NCBI GenBank assembly: GCA_003552275.1
Contig: PUKL01000104.1
Coordinates: 1 to 6,206, forward strand
Reading direction: 5' to 3'
DNA length: 6,206 nt
Source: Mollicutes bacterium
GTDB lineage: Bacteria > Bacillota_I > Bacilli_A > Izemoplasmatales > Izemoplasmataceae
Shown here piece after piece: positions 1 through 6,146 of this stretch. A model generated the notes under the pieces. The model did no database searches. It was not told the DNA's origin and was given only the letters and a program-made list of their open reading frames with translations. The stretch's first letter is position 1. The number at the start of each line of letters is the position of its first letter. The position numbers and the translations under genes were made by a program.

Positions 1-288
1 CTCTTCAAGCTGTTCGCAGATGGCGACCTTGTAGCCGGCGTCGACAAGACGGGCGATATAGGTCTCGCTCGAGTGATGGGGCACCCCGCACATGGGGACC
101 CTCTCCTTCGGACCTCCGTCTCTGCCGGTGAGTTGGATTTCCAGTTCGCGGCTCGCCAAATAGGCGTCTTCGAAGAACATCTCATAAAAGTCGCCCAACC
201 GAAAAAAGACTATCGCGTCCTCATAGTCTTCTTTGATTTCCAGGTACTGTCGCATCATGGGGGTGTATTCTTGTTTATCGGCACGCAT
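1..288 (-). CDS. mutS: DNA mismatch repair protein MutS, N-terminal part (cut by window edge)
   Basis: The first 96 codons of MutS, the ATPase that recognises base mismatches and small loops and recruits MutL. The visible part is the start of the mismatch-binding domain I. It contains GDFYEMF (residues 32-38), whose F34-x-E36 corresponds to the Phe-x-Glu that stacks on the mispaired base and contacts it. It also contains the family signatures LTGRDGG (53-59), MCGVPHH (66-72) and AGYKVAICEQ (84-93). The ATG at 288 gives the usual short N-terminal lead (MRADKQEYTPMM) and has a GAGGGTGG ribosome site at 295-302, 6 nt upstream. It begins 15 bp after the stop of the tail-anchored protein gene, so the two are probably co-transcribed from the promoter at 1324-1352. 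The reading frame stays open to position 1; the remaining roughly 750 residues of a typical MutS lie outside the window. The gene is intact as far as it can be seen. Confidence 0.97.
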   Translation of the reverse strand, partial: MRADKQEYTPMMRQYLEIKEDYEDAIVFFRLGDFYEMFFEDAYLASRELEIQLTGRDGGPKERVPMCGVPHHSSETYIARLVDAGYKVAICEQLEE

Positions 289-303
289 GACAAGCCACCC
301 TCG

Positions 304-1293
304 TCAAAAGAGATCGAAAAAGATCACAAGTGCGACGACGCCGATGATGACAAGGCTGACAAGAATGTTCCTGATGATCCGCCGGCGACGCTTGCGTTCA
401 ACGGTGTAACGATGGGCGATCTCTTCGAATTTGGTGTCGAACAGGTATTCCTCGATGTCGATACCTTCGAAAAGGCGGGCGTTCTCTTCTTGGATGGGCA
501 CGCTCGAAGGTTTCCTCTTCAAGAGGATGAATTCGATCATGTCGATCTTTTTCAGTTCTATGGACACGTTGATGTTCTTCTTCTTGGCATAAGTCTCGAG
601 TTCGATGATGGATTTCTTCTGGAGTTCGTCTTGCTCGGCGTCGTTGAGGTCGAGCTTCAACGCGATGATCTCGATGAGCTGTTTTTTGTTGATGCGGCGG
701 GGGATTTCCACACCATGCTTTTTGCCGAGATCACGGATGTCGGACAACGTGGTCGCATGATGCAAGACCTGCTTGGCGACATCTTCCCGACAACCCTCGA
801 AATACCCTTCGGGTTCGAAGTAGATGGACGCGAGGTTGTTGCGCATGGTCTCATACGATTCGGGAGCGCTTCTTTGATATTTCATCGTCAGATTCTGCAG
901 CCTCACGAATTCGAGGTTGCTCACGCCGAGTTCGTTGCGGTTATGCACGATGAGATACCAGAGGTCTTTCTTGTATTCTTTGACATTGACGCTTATCCCG
1001 TAGCTTTCGGCGAGACGTTCAAGCTGGAAGATCGTGAACTCGTCGAACCATTTCAGCCGGTGTTTCATCTCGTCGGAGAACTTGTCGTCGTTCTCGCCGT
1101 TGGCGATGATGGGGGCGATGTTCTTGCGGAGGAGGGCTTTGTGGATGTAGCTGGGGAGAAAAATCTCCTTGTTTTTGAGATATTTGACAATCTCTGTGGA
1201 GGGTATGACAACAAAAGCGTCGATGAGCTTGTCGACTTGGACTTTCTTATTGTTGAGTTCGATGGTCTCTTCGCCGGGGTGGCGATTTCTCAT
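304..1293 (-). CDS. Unrecognised tail-anchored protein with three SAP/Rho-N-like helical repeats
   Basis: A 329-residue protein I do not recognise by name. Seen: residues 86-115, 181-210 and 227-256 align with each other without any gap. They share a pattern of hydrophobic positions, A or G at position 10 of the unit, G or N then I/V at 14-15, and Lys in a K-K block near 22-24, followed by a hydrophobic second helix. This resembles the helix-extended-helix fold of SAP, LEM or Rho N-terminal domains, which bind nucleic acids or proteins. Residues 301-306 (KRRRRI) are strongly basic and 307-327 form one hydrophobic helix ending at the C-terminus, so the protein is probably inserted tail-first with the bulk in the cytoplasm. 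There is no signal peptide. Residues 265-295 are acidic. The ATG at 1293 has a strong AAAGGAGG site (1302-1309) 8 nt upstream and its own promoter. It occupies the position of cotE in Bacillus, but I see no resemblance to CotE. Function is unknown; a membrane-tethered nucleic-acid binder is an inference. Confidence 0.9.
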   Translation of the reverse strand: MRNRHPGEETIELNNKKVQVDKLIDAFVVIPSTEIVKYLKNKEIFLPSYIHKALLRKNIAPIIANGENDDKFSDEMKHRLKWFDEFTIFQLERLAESYGISVNVKEYKKDLWYLIVHNRNELGVSNLEFVRLQNLTMKYQRSAPESYETMRNNLASIYFEPEGYFEGCREDVAKQVLHHATTLSDIRDLGKKHGVEIPRRINKKQLIEIIALKLDLNDAEQDELQKKSIIELETYAKKKNINVSIELKKIDMIEFILLKRKPSSVPIQEENARLFEGIDIEEYLFDTKFEEIAHRYTVERKRRRRIIRNILVSLVIIGVVALVIFFDLF

Positions 1294-1323
1294 TGTTGTC
1301 CCCTCCTTTAATACGTTGCTTTA

Positions 1324-1352
1324 ATTATACACGATAATTCTGCTCAATTCAA
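1324..1352 (-). promoter_or_regulatory. Sigma-A type promoter for the tail-anchored protein gene and mutS
   Basis: On the minus strand a TTGAAT -35 box (1347-1352) and a perfect TATAAT -10 box (1324-1329) are separated by exactly 17 bp. The predicted transcription start is near 1316-1318, giving a leader of about 24 nt that contains the AAAGGAGG ribosome site. It sits in the 82-bp gap after the ymcA-like gene and so begins a new transcription unit. An inverted repeat overlaps the -35 box. Confidence 0.85.
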
Positions 1353-1372
1353 CGACATAACACGCATTGAGC
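1342..1372. repeat. Inverted repeat overlapping the -35 box
   Basis: Perfect 7-bp arms GCTCAAT (1342-1348) and ATTGAGC (1366-1372) are separated by 17 bp. The left arm overlaps the spacer and one end of the -35 box of the promoter at 1324-1352. No T-run follows on either strand, so it does not look like an intrinsic terminator. It could be an operator-like site or a chance repeat. Confidence 0.35.
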
Positions 1373-1375
1373 GGT

Positions 1376-1714
1376 TCAGTCCCCGTTTTCCTCCTGCTCG
1401 TTCAATCCGTCCTCGAGCAAACGGAAGAGAAGGCCGAGTTCTTCGGTGAGGATCTCTTGCAGATTCAGATACTGCCTGACGGCGGGGACGTCCTCGAGCT
1501 CTTGTCTTGCTTTTTCGTAGGCCTTTTTGGCTTCTTCGGCGGCCGCGGGGCCTCCCTTGGCCTTCGTTTGGATGTAGCGGCGTTGTTTTTCCAGGACTCT
1601 CTCGTAGGCTCTCTTCCAGTCCTCGCGGGCGAGGACCTCTTTTTCCAAAGCCTTGAACTCCTTGACCAGCGGCTCTTCTTGCAACGCCTCGATCAGTTCA
1701 CGCAGACTCTTCAT
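1376..1714 (-). CDS. ymcA: YlbF/YmcA family protein (RNase Y-associated Y-complex subunit homologue)
   Basis: A 112-residue, almost wholly helical, highly charged protein with the layout of the YlbF/YmcA family: an N-terminal helix pair (about 3-50), a short linker rich in G, P and A (54-60), then helices over 61-103 including VPAVRQYLNLQEILTEEL. In B. subtilis YmcA, YlbF and YaaT form a complex that acts with RNase Y in mRNA maturation and affects competence, biofilm formation and sporulation. The position directly after miaB matches ymcA. It is shorter than B. subtilis YmcA (about 143 residues) and contains no cysteine, whereas the Bacillus complex is reported to hold iron-sulfur clusters. 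The ATG at 1714 lies inside the end of miaB (17-bp overlap) with a GAGGGGGGAG ribosome site at 1719-1728, 4 nt upstream. Whether it is the orthologue of YmcA or of YlbF cannot be settled from this sequence alone. Confidence 0.8.
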   Translation of the reverse strand: MKSLRELIEALQEEPLVKEFKALEKEVLAREDWKRAYERVLEKQRRYIQTKAKGGPAAAEEAKKAYEKARQELEDVPAVRQYLNLQEILTEELGLLFRLLEDGLNEQEENGD

Positions 1715-3137
1715 CGATCTCCCCCCTCATGAACCAGGTTTTCGCTTCCGTGATTCTCACGGGCACGATCGCTCCGACGAGCCCGGTCCCGCCGGCGAAA
1801 TGGACGAGCTTATGATGGGGACTATACCCCTTCAACATCCCTTCCTCTTTGCTTTCGCCTTCGACCAAGACATCGACAGTCTCCCCCAAGAACCGTTCAT
1901 GACCTCGCTTGTATCCTTCGTCGACCTTCTTCTGCAGACGGTGGAGTCTCTCTTTCTTTGTTTCAGGAGGGACACTGTGGTCGAAGCTGGCTGCCGGCGT
2001 CCCCTCCCTGGGTGAGTACATGAAAGTGAAAGCCCCCTCGAAACGGACCTTATCCAGAAGTGCGAGGGTATCTGCGAAATCCGCTTCCGTCTCGCCGGGG
2101 AAACCGACGATGAGATCGGTCGTGAGCGAGATGCCGGGAACGGCCTCCCGGATTCTTCCGACCAGGTCGACGATGTCGTCGCTCGTGTATTTTCTGTTCA
2201 TGCGTCGGAGGATCTCGTCGCTTCCCGCCTGCACGGGGAGATGGATGTGCGGCATGAGGTTGCCGCCGCGGGCGAGAATCTCGATCGTCTCTTGATCGAA
2301 ATCCTTGGGATGGGACGTCGTGAAACGCACGCGGGCGATGTCTCGTTCGTGGAAAGCACACAGAAGGTCGGCGAACGACGCTTCGCTTTCGAGGTCTTTG
2401 CCGTAAGCATTCACATTCTGGCCGAGGAGTGTCACTTCCCGATAGCCTTCTTCTATCAACTTGTCGATTTCGGCGAGAATCGCCTCGAAGGGGCGGGACC
2501 GCTCCTTGCCTCTCGTGTAGGGGACGACACAGTACGTGCAGAACTCGTCACAACCGTACATGATGTTCACATACGCTTTCTTGGCATGGAATCTTCGCTT
2601 GGGAAGGTTCTCGACGATGTCGCCTTCCTCGCTCAGAACCTCGACGACTTTCTCCTTCGAAAGCAGGGCCGTTTCCAGTAGCTCGGGGAGGCGATGAATG
2701 TTGTGGGTGCCGAAGATGAGATCCACGTGGGGGTGTTCTTTCAAGATTCTTTCTGTGGCGCTCTCGTCTTGGGGGAGGCATCCCGCCACACCGAGGATGA
2801 GGTCGGGGTTATCACGTTTATAGCGTTTCAGCCGACCGAGTTCGCCGAACACGCGGTTGGCGGCCGAAGAACGGACGACACATGTGTTCAAAAGGATGAG
2901 GTCGGCACGGGACTCTTCTTCGGTCTCCGCAAAGCCGAGTTTTTCGAGAATGCCGCGGATGGTCTCGCTGTCGGCCTCGTTCGCTTGACATCCGTACGTG
3001 TCGAGATGATAGAGACGTCCCTTGCCGATGTCCTTCAAGACGGCGTGTCTGTCGAAATCGACAACGGCGGTGTCTTTTCTCGTCCGTTTGCGGGCCTTCC
3101 GCATGGAGGGTGTATGCAAGTTCTTTTTCTCATTCAT
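1698..3137 (-). CDS. miaB: tRNA-2-methylthio-N6-dimethylallyladenosine synthase MiaB
   Basis: A radical SAM methylthiotransferase that adds the 2-methylthio group to isopentenyl-adenosine 37 of tRNAs reading codons that start with U. It has 479 residues, close to the family (509 in B. subtilis). The N-terminal UPF0004 domain (about 40-160) supplies the auxiliary 4Fe-4S cysteines C50 (in TYGCQAN), C86 (LNTC) and C120 (GVAGC). The radical SAM core has C196, C200 and C203 in YGCDEFCTYCVVPYTRGKER. The C-terminal TRAM domain (about 415-473) ends with the MiaB-typical VRITEAKTWFMRGE. The ending VPYTRGKERSR and TEAKTWF favour MiaB over the MtaB or RimO families. The start at 3137 has a modest GGTGA ribosome site (3142-3146), 4 nt upstream; the next ATG at 3104 has none. 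About 40 poorly conserved basic residues precede the domain. The gene lies 14 bp after ymdB. Small departures from the usual motif wording (TYGCQAN, VRSSAANRV) do not touch the cysteines. Confidence 0.95.
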   Translation of the reverse strand: MNEKKNLHTPSMRKARKRTRKDTAVVDFDRHAVLKDIGKGRLYHLDTYGCQANEADSETIRGILEKLGFAETEEESRADLILLNTCVVRSSAANRVFGELGRLKRYKRDNPDLILGVAGCLPQDESATERILKEHPHVDLIFGTHNIHRLPELLETALLSKEKVVEVLSEEGDIVENLPKRRFHAKKAYVNIMYGCDEFCTYCVVPYTRGKERSRPFEAILAEIDKLIEEGYREVTLLGQNVNAYGKDLESEASFADLLCAFHERDIARVRFTTSHPKDFDQETIEILARGGNLMPHIHLPVQAGSDEILRRMNRKYTSDDIVDLVGRIREAVPGISLTTDLIVGFPGETEADFADTLALLDKVRFEGAFTFMYSPREGTPAASFDHSVPPETKKERLHRLQKKVDEGYKRGHERFLGETVDVLVEGESKEEGMLKGYSPHHKLVHFAGGTGLVGAIVPVRITEAKTWFMRGEIDEESA

Positions 3138-3151
3138 GGTATCACCGCGAA

Positions 3152-3910
3152 TCAGTCGCTATAGTGGAAATTCTCGATCGTGCGTTTCTCCGTGTCGACA
3201 AGCACGCCGCCCAATTGGAGGGTGTCGGTCTTTTCGGGGTGGAGGCGCACCGGCATGCCGGTGGTGAACTTTCTCAACACCGTCTCCCTGTCGGCGCCGA
3301 GGATGCCGTGTTTCGCCCCCGTCATGCCGATGTCCGTGATATACATTGTGCCCTTGGGCAATATCATCGCATCGTTCGTCTGCACATGGGTGTGGGTACC
3401 GACGACGGCGTCGACCCGGCCGTCGAGATAATGCGCCAAGGCCAGCTTCTCACTGGTCGTCTCGGCGTGTACATCGACGATGACCGCATCGGCTTCGAGG
3501 TTCTCCAAAGCATCGTCGAGTGTCTCGAAGGGGTTGTTCAAGGGATCGTGCATGAAGATGCGACCCATGATCTGCATCAACACGAGCTCTTGTTCGTTGA
3601 AACGGATCCGCATGAGTCCTTTCCCGGGCGTGTCCTTGGGATAGTTCAAGGGACGGACGATGTTCGCCCCCTCGATGAAATCGAACAGTTCCCGTTTCGA
3701 GAACGCATGGTTGCCGAGCGTCACGGCATGCGCCCCGAAGGACATCAGGGTCTTGTAGTCCTTGCGGCGGATGCCCAATCCGTCGGCGATGTTCTCGCCG
3801 TTGATGAGGAGGATGTCGTGGGGATGTTCCTTCCGCACCTTGGGCAAGAATTTTTCGAGCGCCTTGATGCCGGCCTCGGCATAGACGTCCCCGATGAAAG
3901 CGATGCGCAT
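3152..3910 (-). CDS. ymdB: YmdB-type metallophosphoesterase (TIGR00282 family)
   Basis: A 252-residue cytoplasmic phosphodiesterase of the calcineurin-like fold; the family binds two metal ions, and B. subtilis YmdB (264 residues) has phosphodiesterase activity on cyclic nucleotides and influences the choice between biofilm and motility. Seen metal ligands: D8 (FIGDV), E39 and N40 (INGEN), N67 and H68 (LGNH), H148 (DVHAE), H173 and H175 (GTHTH). E39 corresponds to the residue essential in B. subtilis. Further signatures are TPGKG (94-98), TSEKLAL (152-158), the run HVQT, and ITDIGMTG (191-198). The ATG at 3910 is chosen because it gives the family start MRIAFIGDV and lies 10 nt from GAAAGGA (3921-3927); the upstream GTG at 3919 is only 1 nt from that site. 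It starts 1 nt after the NUDIX stop codon, so the two are translationally coupled. All catalytic residues are present. Confidence 0.95.
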   Translation of the reverse strand: MRIAFIGDVYAEAGIKALEKFLPKVRKEHPHDILLINGENIADGLGIRRKDYKTLMSFGAHAVTLGNHAFSKRELFDFIEGANIVRPLNYPKDTPGKGLMRIRFNEQELVLMQIMGRIFMHDPLNNPFETLDDALENLEADAVIVDVHAETTSEKLALAHYLDGRVDAVVGTHTHVQTNDAMILPKGTMYITDIGMTGAKHGILGADRETVLRKFTTGMPVRLHPEKTDTLQLGGVLVDTEKRTIENFHYSD

Positions 3911-3911
3911 T

Positions 3912-4433
3912 TCAGTCACGTCCTTTCAAAAGACGGAAATAGTCCTTCTCGAGCAGGATGTCGGCATAATCCCAGAATTTGCCTTCGTGGACGAGCGCGA
4001 GAATCTCATCGAGTGTCGCGAGGTCGACATCCTTGACCTCGGCGGGAGCGGGTGTGAGGCGGGCGGGCTCGATGTTCTTTTGTACCCGATAGACAAATGT
4101 GATGGTGTTCAGGCGGTCCTTACCTTGTGTCAGAATGCGACCGAGTTCTTCGAGCTCGTCGAAATCGAGCTCGACGCCCAATTCCTCGTCCATCTCGCGA
4201 AGAGCGGCTTGCCTCGGTGTCTCTCCGGCGTGGGGGATGCCGGTTGTCGTGGCCCAGAGACCGTAGGTCGCATCGGTCCGTTTCGCTCGCTTCTGGATGA
4301 GAAAGCGCCCCTTGTCATCCTCGACCCAGACATGGACGACGAGGAAGAATTCATGATCGGCAAGTGCTTCTCCGCGCTGTGCGGTCCTTTCCAGAAAACG
4401 GCCCTCTTTGTCGTAGAGGTCGAAGCGTTCCAT
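3912..4433 (-). CDS. NUDIX hydrolase, isopentenyl-diphosphate isomerase-like subgroup
   Basis: A 173-residue NUDIX protein that would cleave a nucleoside diphosphate linked to another moiety, or a related diphosphate, with Mg2+. The NUDIX box is perfect at 65-87: G65, E71, R79-E80, E83-E84, G86, matching GX5EX7REUXEEXGU. The N-terminus (MERFDLYDKEGR, then RGEALADHEFFLVVHVWV and FLIQKR) is the typical lead of the Bacillota NUDIX subgroup related to YfcD and to isopentenyl-diphosphate isomerase. Substrate cannot be told from sequence. The ATG at 4433 is chosen because it gives this family start, has an AGAGGTGA ribosome site (4438-4445), and lies clear of the hairpin at 4447-4475. An in-frame ATG at 4484 overlaps the rny stop as ATGA and would add 17 residues encoded by the hairpin. 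The gene is inserted between rny and ymdB, which are neighbours in Bacillus. Its stop is 1 nt before the ymdB start. Confidence 0.93.
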   Translation of the reverse strand: MERFDLYDKEGRFLERTAQRGEALADHEFFLVVHVWVEDDKGRFLIQKRAKRTDATYGLWATTTGIPHAGETPRQAALREMDEELGVELDFDELEELGRILTQGKDRLNTITFVYRVQKNIEPARLTPAPAEVKDVDLATLDEILALVHEGKFWDYADILLEKDYFRLLKGRD

Positions 4434-4446
4434 GGGTTCACCTCTG

Positions 4447-4475
4447 AAAAAGCCTTCCTCGGAGGAAGGCTTTTT
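4447..4475. terminator. Intrinsic terminator or attenuator behind rny (perfect palindrome)
   Basis: A 29-bp perfect palindrome around position 4461. The GC-rich stem GCCTTCC (4452-4458) pairs with GGAAGGC (4464-4470) around a 5-nt loop, flanked by AAAAA and TTTTT, so each strand reads A-run, stem, loop, stem, T-run. It lies 5 bp after the rny stop codon. The U-run is only five long and is followed by C, so read-through into the NUDIX-ymdB-miaB-ymcA genes is likely. No other terminator was found in the window. Confidence 0.8.
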
Positions 4476-4480
4476 GATGG

Positions 4481-6046
4481 TCATTTGGCGACATCCTGAG
4501 CCCTTGTCTCACGGATGACAGTGACCTTGATGGTGCCGGGATACGAGAGTTTCTCTTCGATCTCCGCTTTGATGTCGCGGGCGAGCTTGTGAGCCATGGT
4601 GTCGTCGATGGCATCGGGTTTCACCATGACACGGACCTCGCGTCCGGCTTGGATGGCATAGGCCTGTTCGACGCCTTCATGTTTGCCGGAGATGTCCTCG
4701 AGCTGTTCGAGGCGTTTGATGTAGTTGTCGAGCGATTCGCTCCGGGCGCCCGGCCGGGCGGCCGACAGGGAGTCGGACGCGGCGACGAGTACACCGATGA
4801 CGGTTTCCGCCTCGACTTCGCCGTGATGGCTCTTGATGGCGTCAATCACGGCCTTCGGTTCTTTGTAGCGGTTGGCGAGCATCTCGCCGATCTCGACATG
4901 GGAGCCTTCGGTCTCATGGTCCACGGCCTTGCCGATATCGTGGAGAAGACCGGCTCTTCTGGCGAGAATCTCGTCCTCGCCGATCTCGGCGGCCAACTTG
5001 CCGGAGAGAAAGGCGCATTCAAGGGCGTGTTTCAACACGTTCTGTCCGTAACTCGTGCGGAAATGCAGACGTCCCAGCAATTTGACGAGGTCGGGATGGA
5101 CCTTGCCGATGCCGGCTTCAAAGACGGCCTCTTCACCCTTGTCACGGATGAACCGGTCCACTTCCTCGCGCATTTTTTCGACGATCTCCTCGATACGTCC
5201 GGGATGGATCCTCCCGTCGCTCACCAAGGCCTCGAGCGACCGTTTGGCGATCTCGCGACGGACGGGGTCGAACCCCGAAAGCACCACGGCCTCGGGGGTG
5301 TCGTCGATGATGAGATCGACTCCGGTGAGGGCTTCGATGGTGCGGATGTTCCTTCCCTCGCGGCCGATGATGCGGCCTTTCATGTCGTCGTTGGGAAGGT
5401 TCACGACACTGACGGTGCCTTCGCCCGTGACATCCTGGGCATACTTCTGCATCGCGTGGGCGAGAAGGTGTTTCGCTTTCTTGTCGGCCTCGTGCTTGGC
5501 CTTCTCCTCCTCTTCCTTGATGTACTGGGCGATTTCCTTGCTCATTTCCGATTCCACTCGTTTGAAGATGGTCTCTTTTGCTTCATCGACGGTGTAACCG
5601 GCGATGGATTGAAGCTTTTCGTTCTGTTCTTCGATCAAACTGTCCAGCTTGCTGTCTTTCTCATCCAGAACCTTCTTGCGTTGCTCGATGGACTCTTCTT
5701 TACGGTCGAGATTGGATTCACGACGATCGAGGTTTGTCGAACGGTTGTCCAGCGCGCGTTCGCGTTGGAGGAGTTTGTTCTCCTGTGCGGATATCTCCTG
5801 TTTCCGTTCTTTGACCTCTTTTTCGAATTCCGTCCGTTGGGTGTGGATTTCCTGTTTGCTTTCAAGAAGCGCTTCTTTTTTGCTCTGTTCAGCGGTCTTG
5901 ATCGCTTCGTCGACGATCTTTTCCGCCTGGTCACGTGCTTTGTGGAAACCTTTCTCGACTAGTATTGCGCGTAGTATGAATCCAACGGCCACGCCGATGA
6001 TGATGACCAGCAAACCGGAGATGATTAATATGAGTGCATCTGGCAT
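4481..6046 (-). CDS. rny: Ribonuclease Y
   Basis: The membrane-bound endoribonuclease that begins mRNA decay in Bacillota. It has 521 residues against 520 in B. subtilis. Order of parts: one N-terminal membrane helix (about 4-30), a long charged coiled coil (about 35-200, with repeats such as NLDRRESNLDRKEES), a KH RNA-binding domain with GRIIGREGRN (224-233), an HD domain with H340, H369-D370 (LLHDIGK) and D425 (AASD), and the conserved C-terminal part with SAARPGAR (428-435), AIQAGREVRVMV and YPGTIKVTVIRETRA (502-516). The ATG at 6046 is chosen for the GGAGGAG ribosome site (6054-6060) 7 nt upstream and because it starts just before the membrane helix; the in-frame ATG at 6112 would add 22 non-family residues and lies in a leader hairpin. 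A consensus promoter precedes it and a terminator-like palindrome follows. The catalytic residues are intact. Confidence 0.97.
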   Translation of the reverse strand: MPDALILIISGLLVIIIGVAVGFILRAILVEKGFHKARDQAEKIVDEAIKTAEQSKKEALLESKQEIHTQRTEFEKEVKERKQEISAQENKLLQRERALDNRSTNLDRRESNLDRKEESIEQRKKVLDEKDSKLDSLIEEQNEKLQSIAGYTVDEAKETIFKRVESEMSKEIAQYIKEEEEKAKHEADKKAKHLLAHAMQKYAQDVTGEGTVSVVNLPNDDMKGRIIGREGRNIRTIEALTGVDLIIDDTPEAVVLSGFDPVRREIAKRSLEALVSDGRIHPGRIEEIVEKMREEVDRFIRDKGEEAVFEAGIGKVHPDLVKLLGRLHFRTSYGQNVLKHALECAFLSGKLAAEIGEDEILARRAGLLHDIGKAVDHETEGSHVEIGEMLANRYKEPKAVIDAIKSHHGEVEAETVIGVLVAASDSLSAARPGARSESLDNYIKRLEQLEDISGKHEGVEQAYAIQAGREVRVMVKPDAIDDTMAHKLARDIKAEIEEKLSYPGTIKVTVIRETRAQDVAK

Positions 6047-6053
6047 ATTAATA

Positions 6054-6060
6054 CTCCTCC
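6054..6060 (-). promoter_or_regulatory. Ribosome binding site that fixes the rny start
   Basis: GGAGGAG on the minus strand, 7 nt from the ATG at 6046. It is the best Shine-Dalgarno match near either candidate start and decides for the 521-residue protein over the 543-residue one. Confidence 0.9.
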
Positions 6061-6092
6061 GTTTTCTGTATATCGACTCAATGGCCTTACAT

Positions 6093-6115
6093 AAAACACC
6101 TTGGCAAGGCATTTT
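6093..6115 (-). promoter_or_regulatory. Hairpin in the rny leader, possible attenuator
   Basis: In the roughly 90-nt leader of rny an interrupted palindrome centred at 6104 can form a stem: AAAA pairs with UUUU, two G-U wobbles follow, then CCUU pairs with AAGG around a GCC loop. A second AAGGC further downstream (near 6083-6087) could compete for the CCUU arm. It resembles a weak terminator or an RNA-stability element. Regulation is inferred only from position and shape. Confidence 0.35.
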
Positions 6116-6146
6116 CTTGCATGAGTAGAATCAAAGTTACTTTTAC

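Noticed and set aside
73..1311. Long open frame of 412 codons on the plus strand
   Set aside because: It lies antisense to the tail-anchored protein gene and mutS, which have better starts, ribosome sites, a promoter and, for mutS, clear homology; its protein shows no recognisable domain.
1342..1372. Terminator for the ymcA-like gene
   Set aside because: The stem is AT-containing with a 17-nt loop and no T-run follows on the minus strand, so it does not fit an intrinsic terminator.
3911..3919. GTG start for ymdB at 3919
   Set aside because: The GAAAGGA site is only 1 nt from this GTG but 10 nt from the ATG at 3910, which also gives the family start MRIAFIGDV.
3110..4036. Long open frame of 308 codons on the plus strand
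   Set aside because: Antisense to ymdB and the NUDIX gene, both of which have full catalytic motifs; an antisense shadow of G+C-rich coding DNA.
4589..5962. Long open frame of 457 codons on the plus strand
   Set aside because: Antisense to rny, which matches its family end to end; the opposite-strand product has no known motif.
6047..6112. Extension of rny to the ATG at 6112
   Set aside because: The added 22 residues are not family-like, there is no ribosome site at that ATG, and the ATG at 6046 has GGAGGAG at ideal distance.
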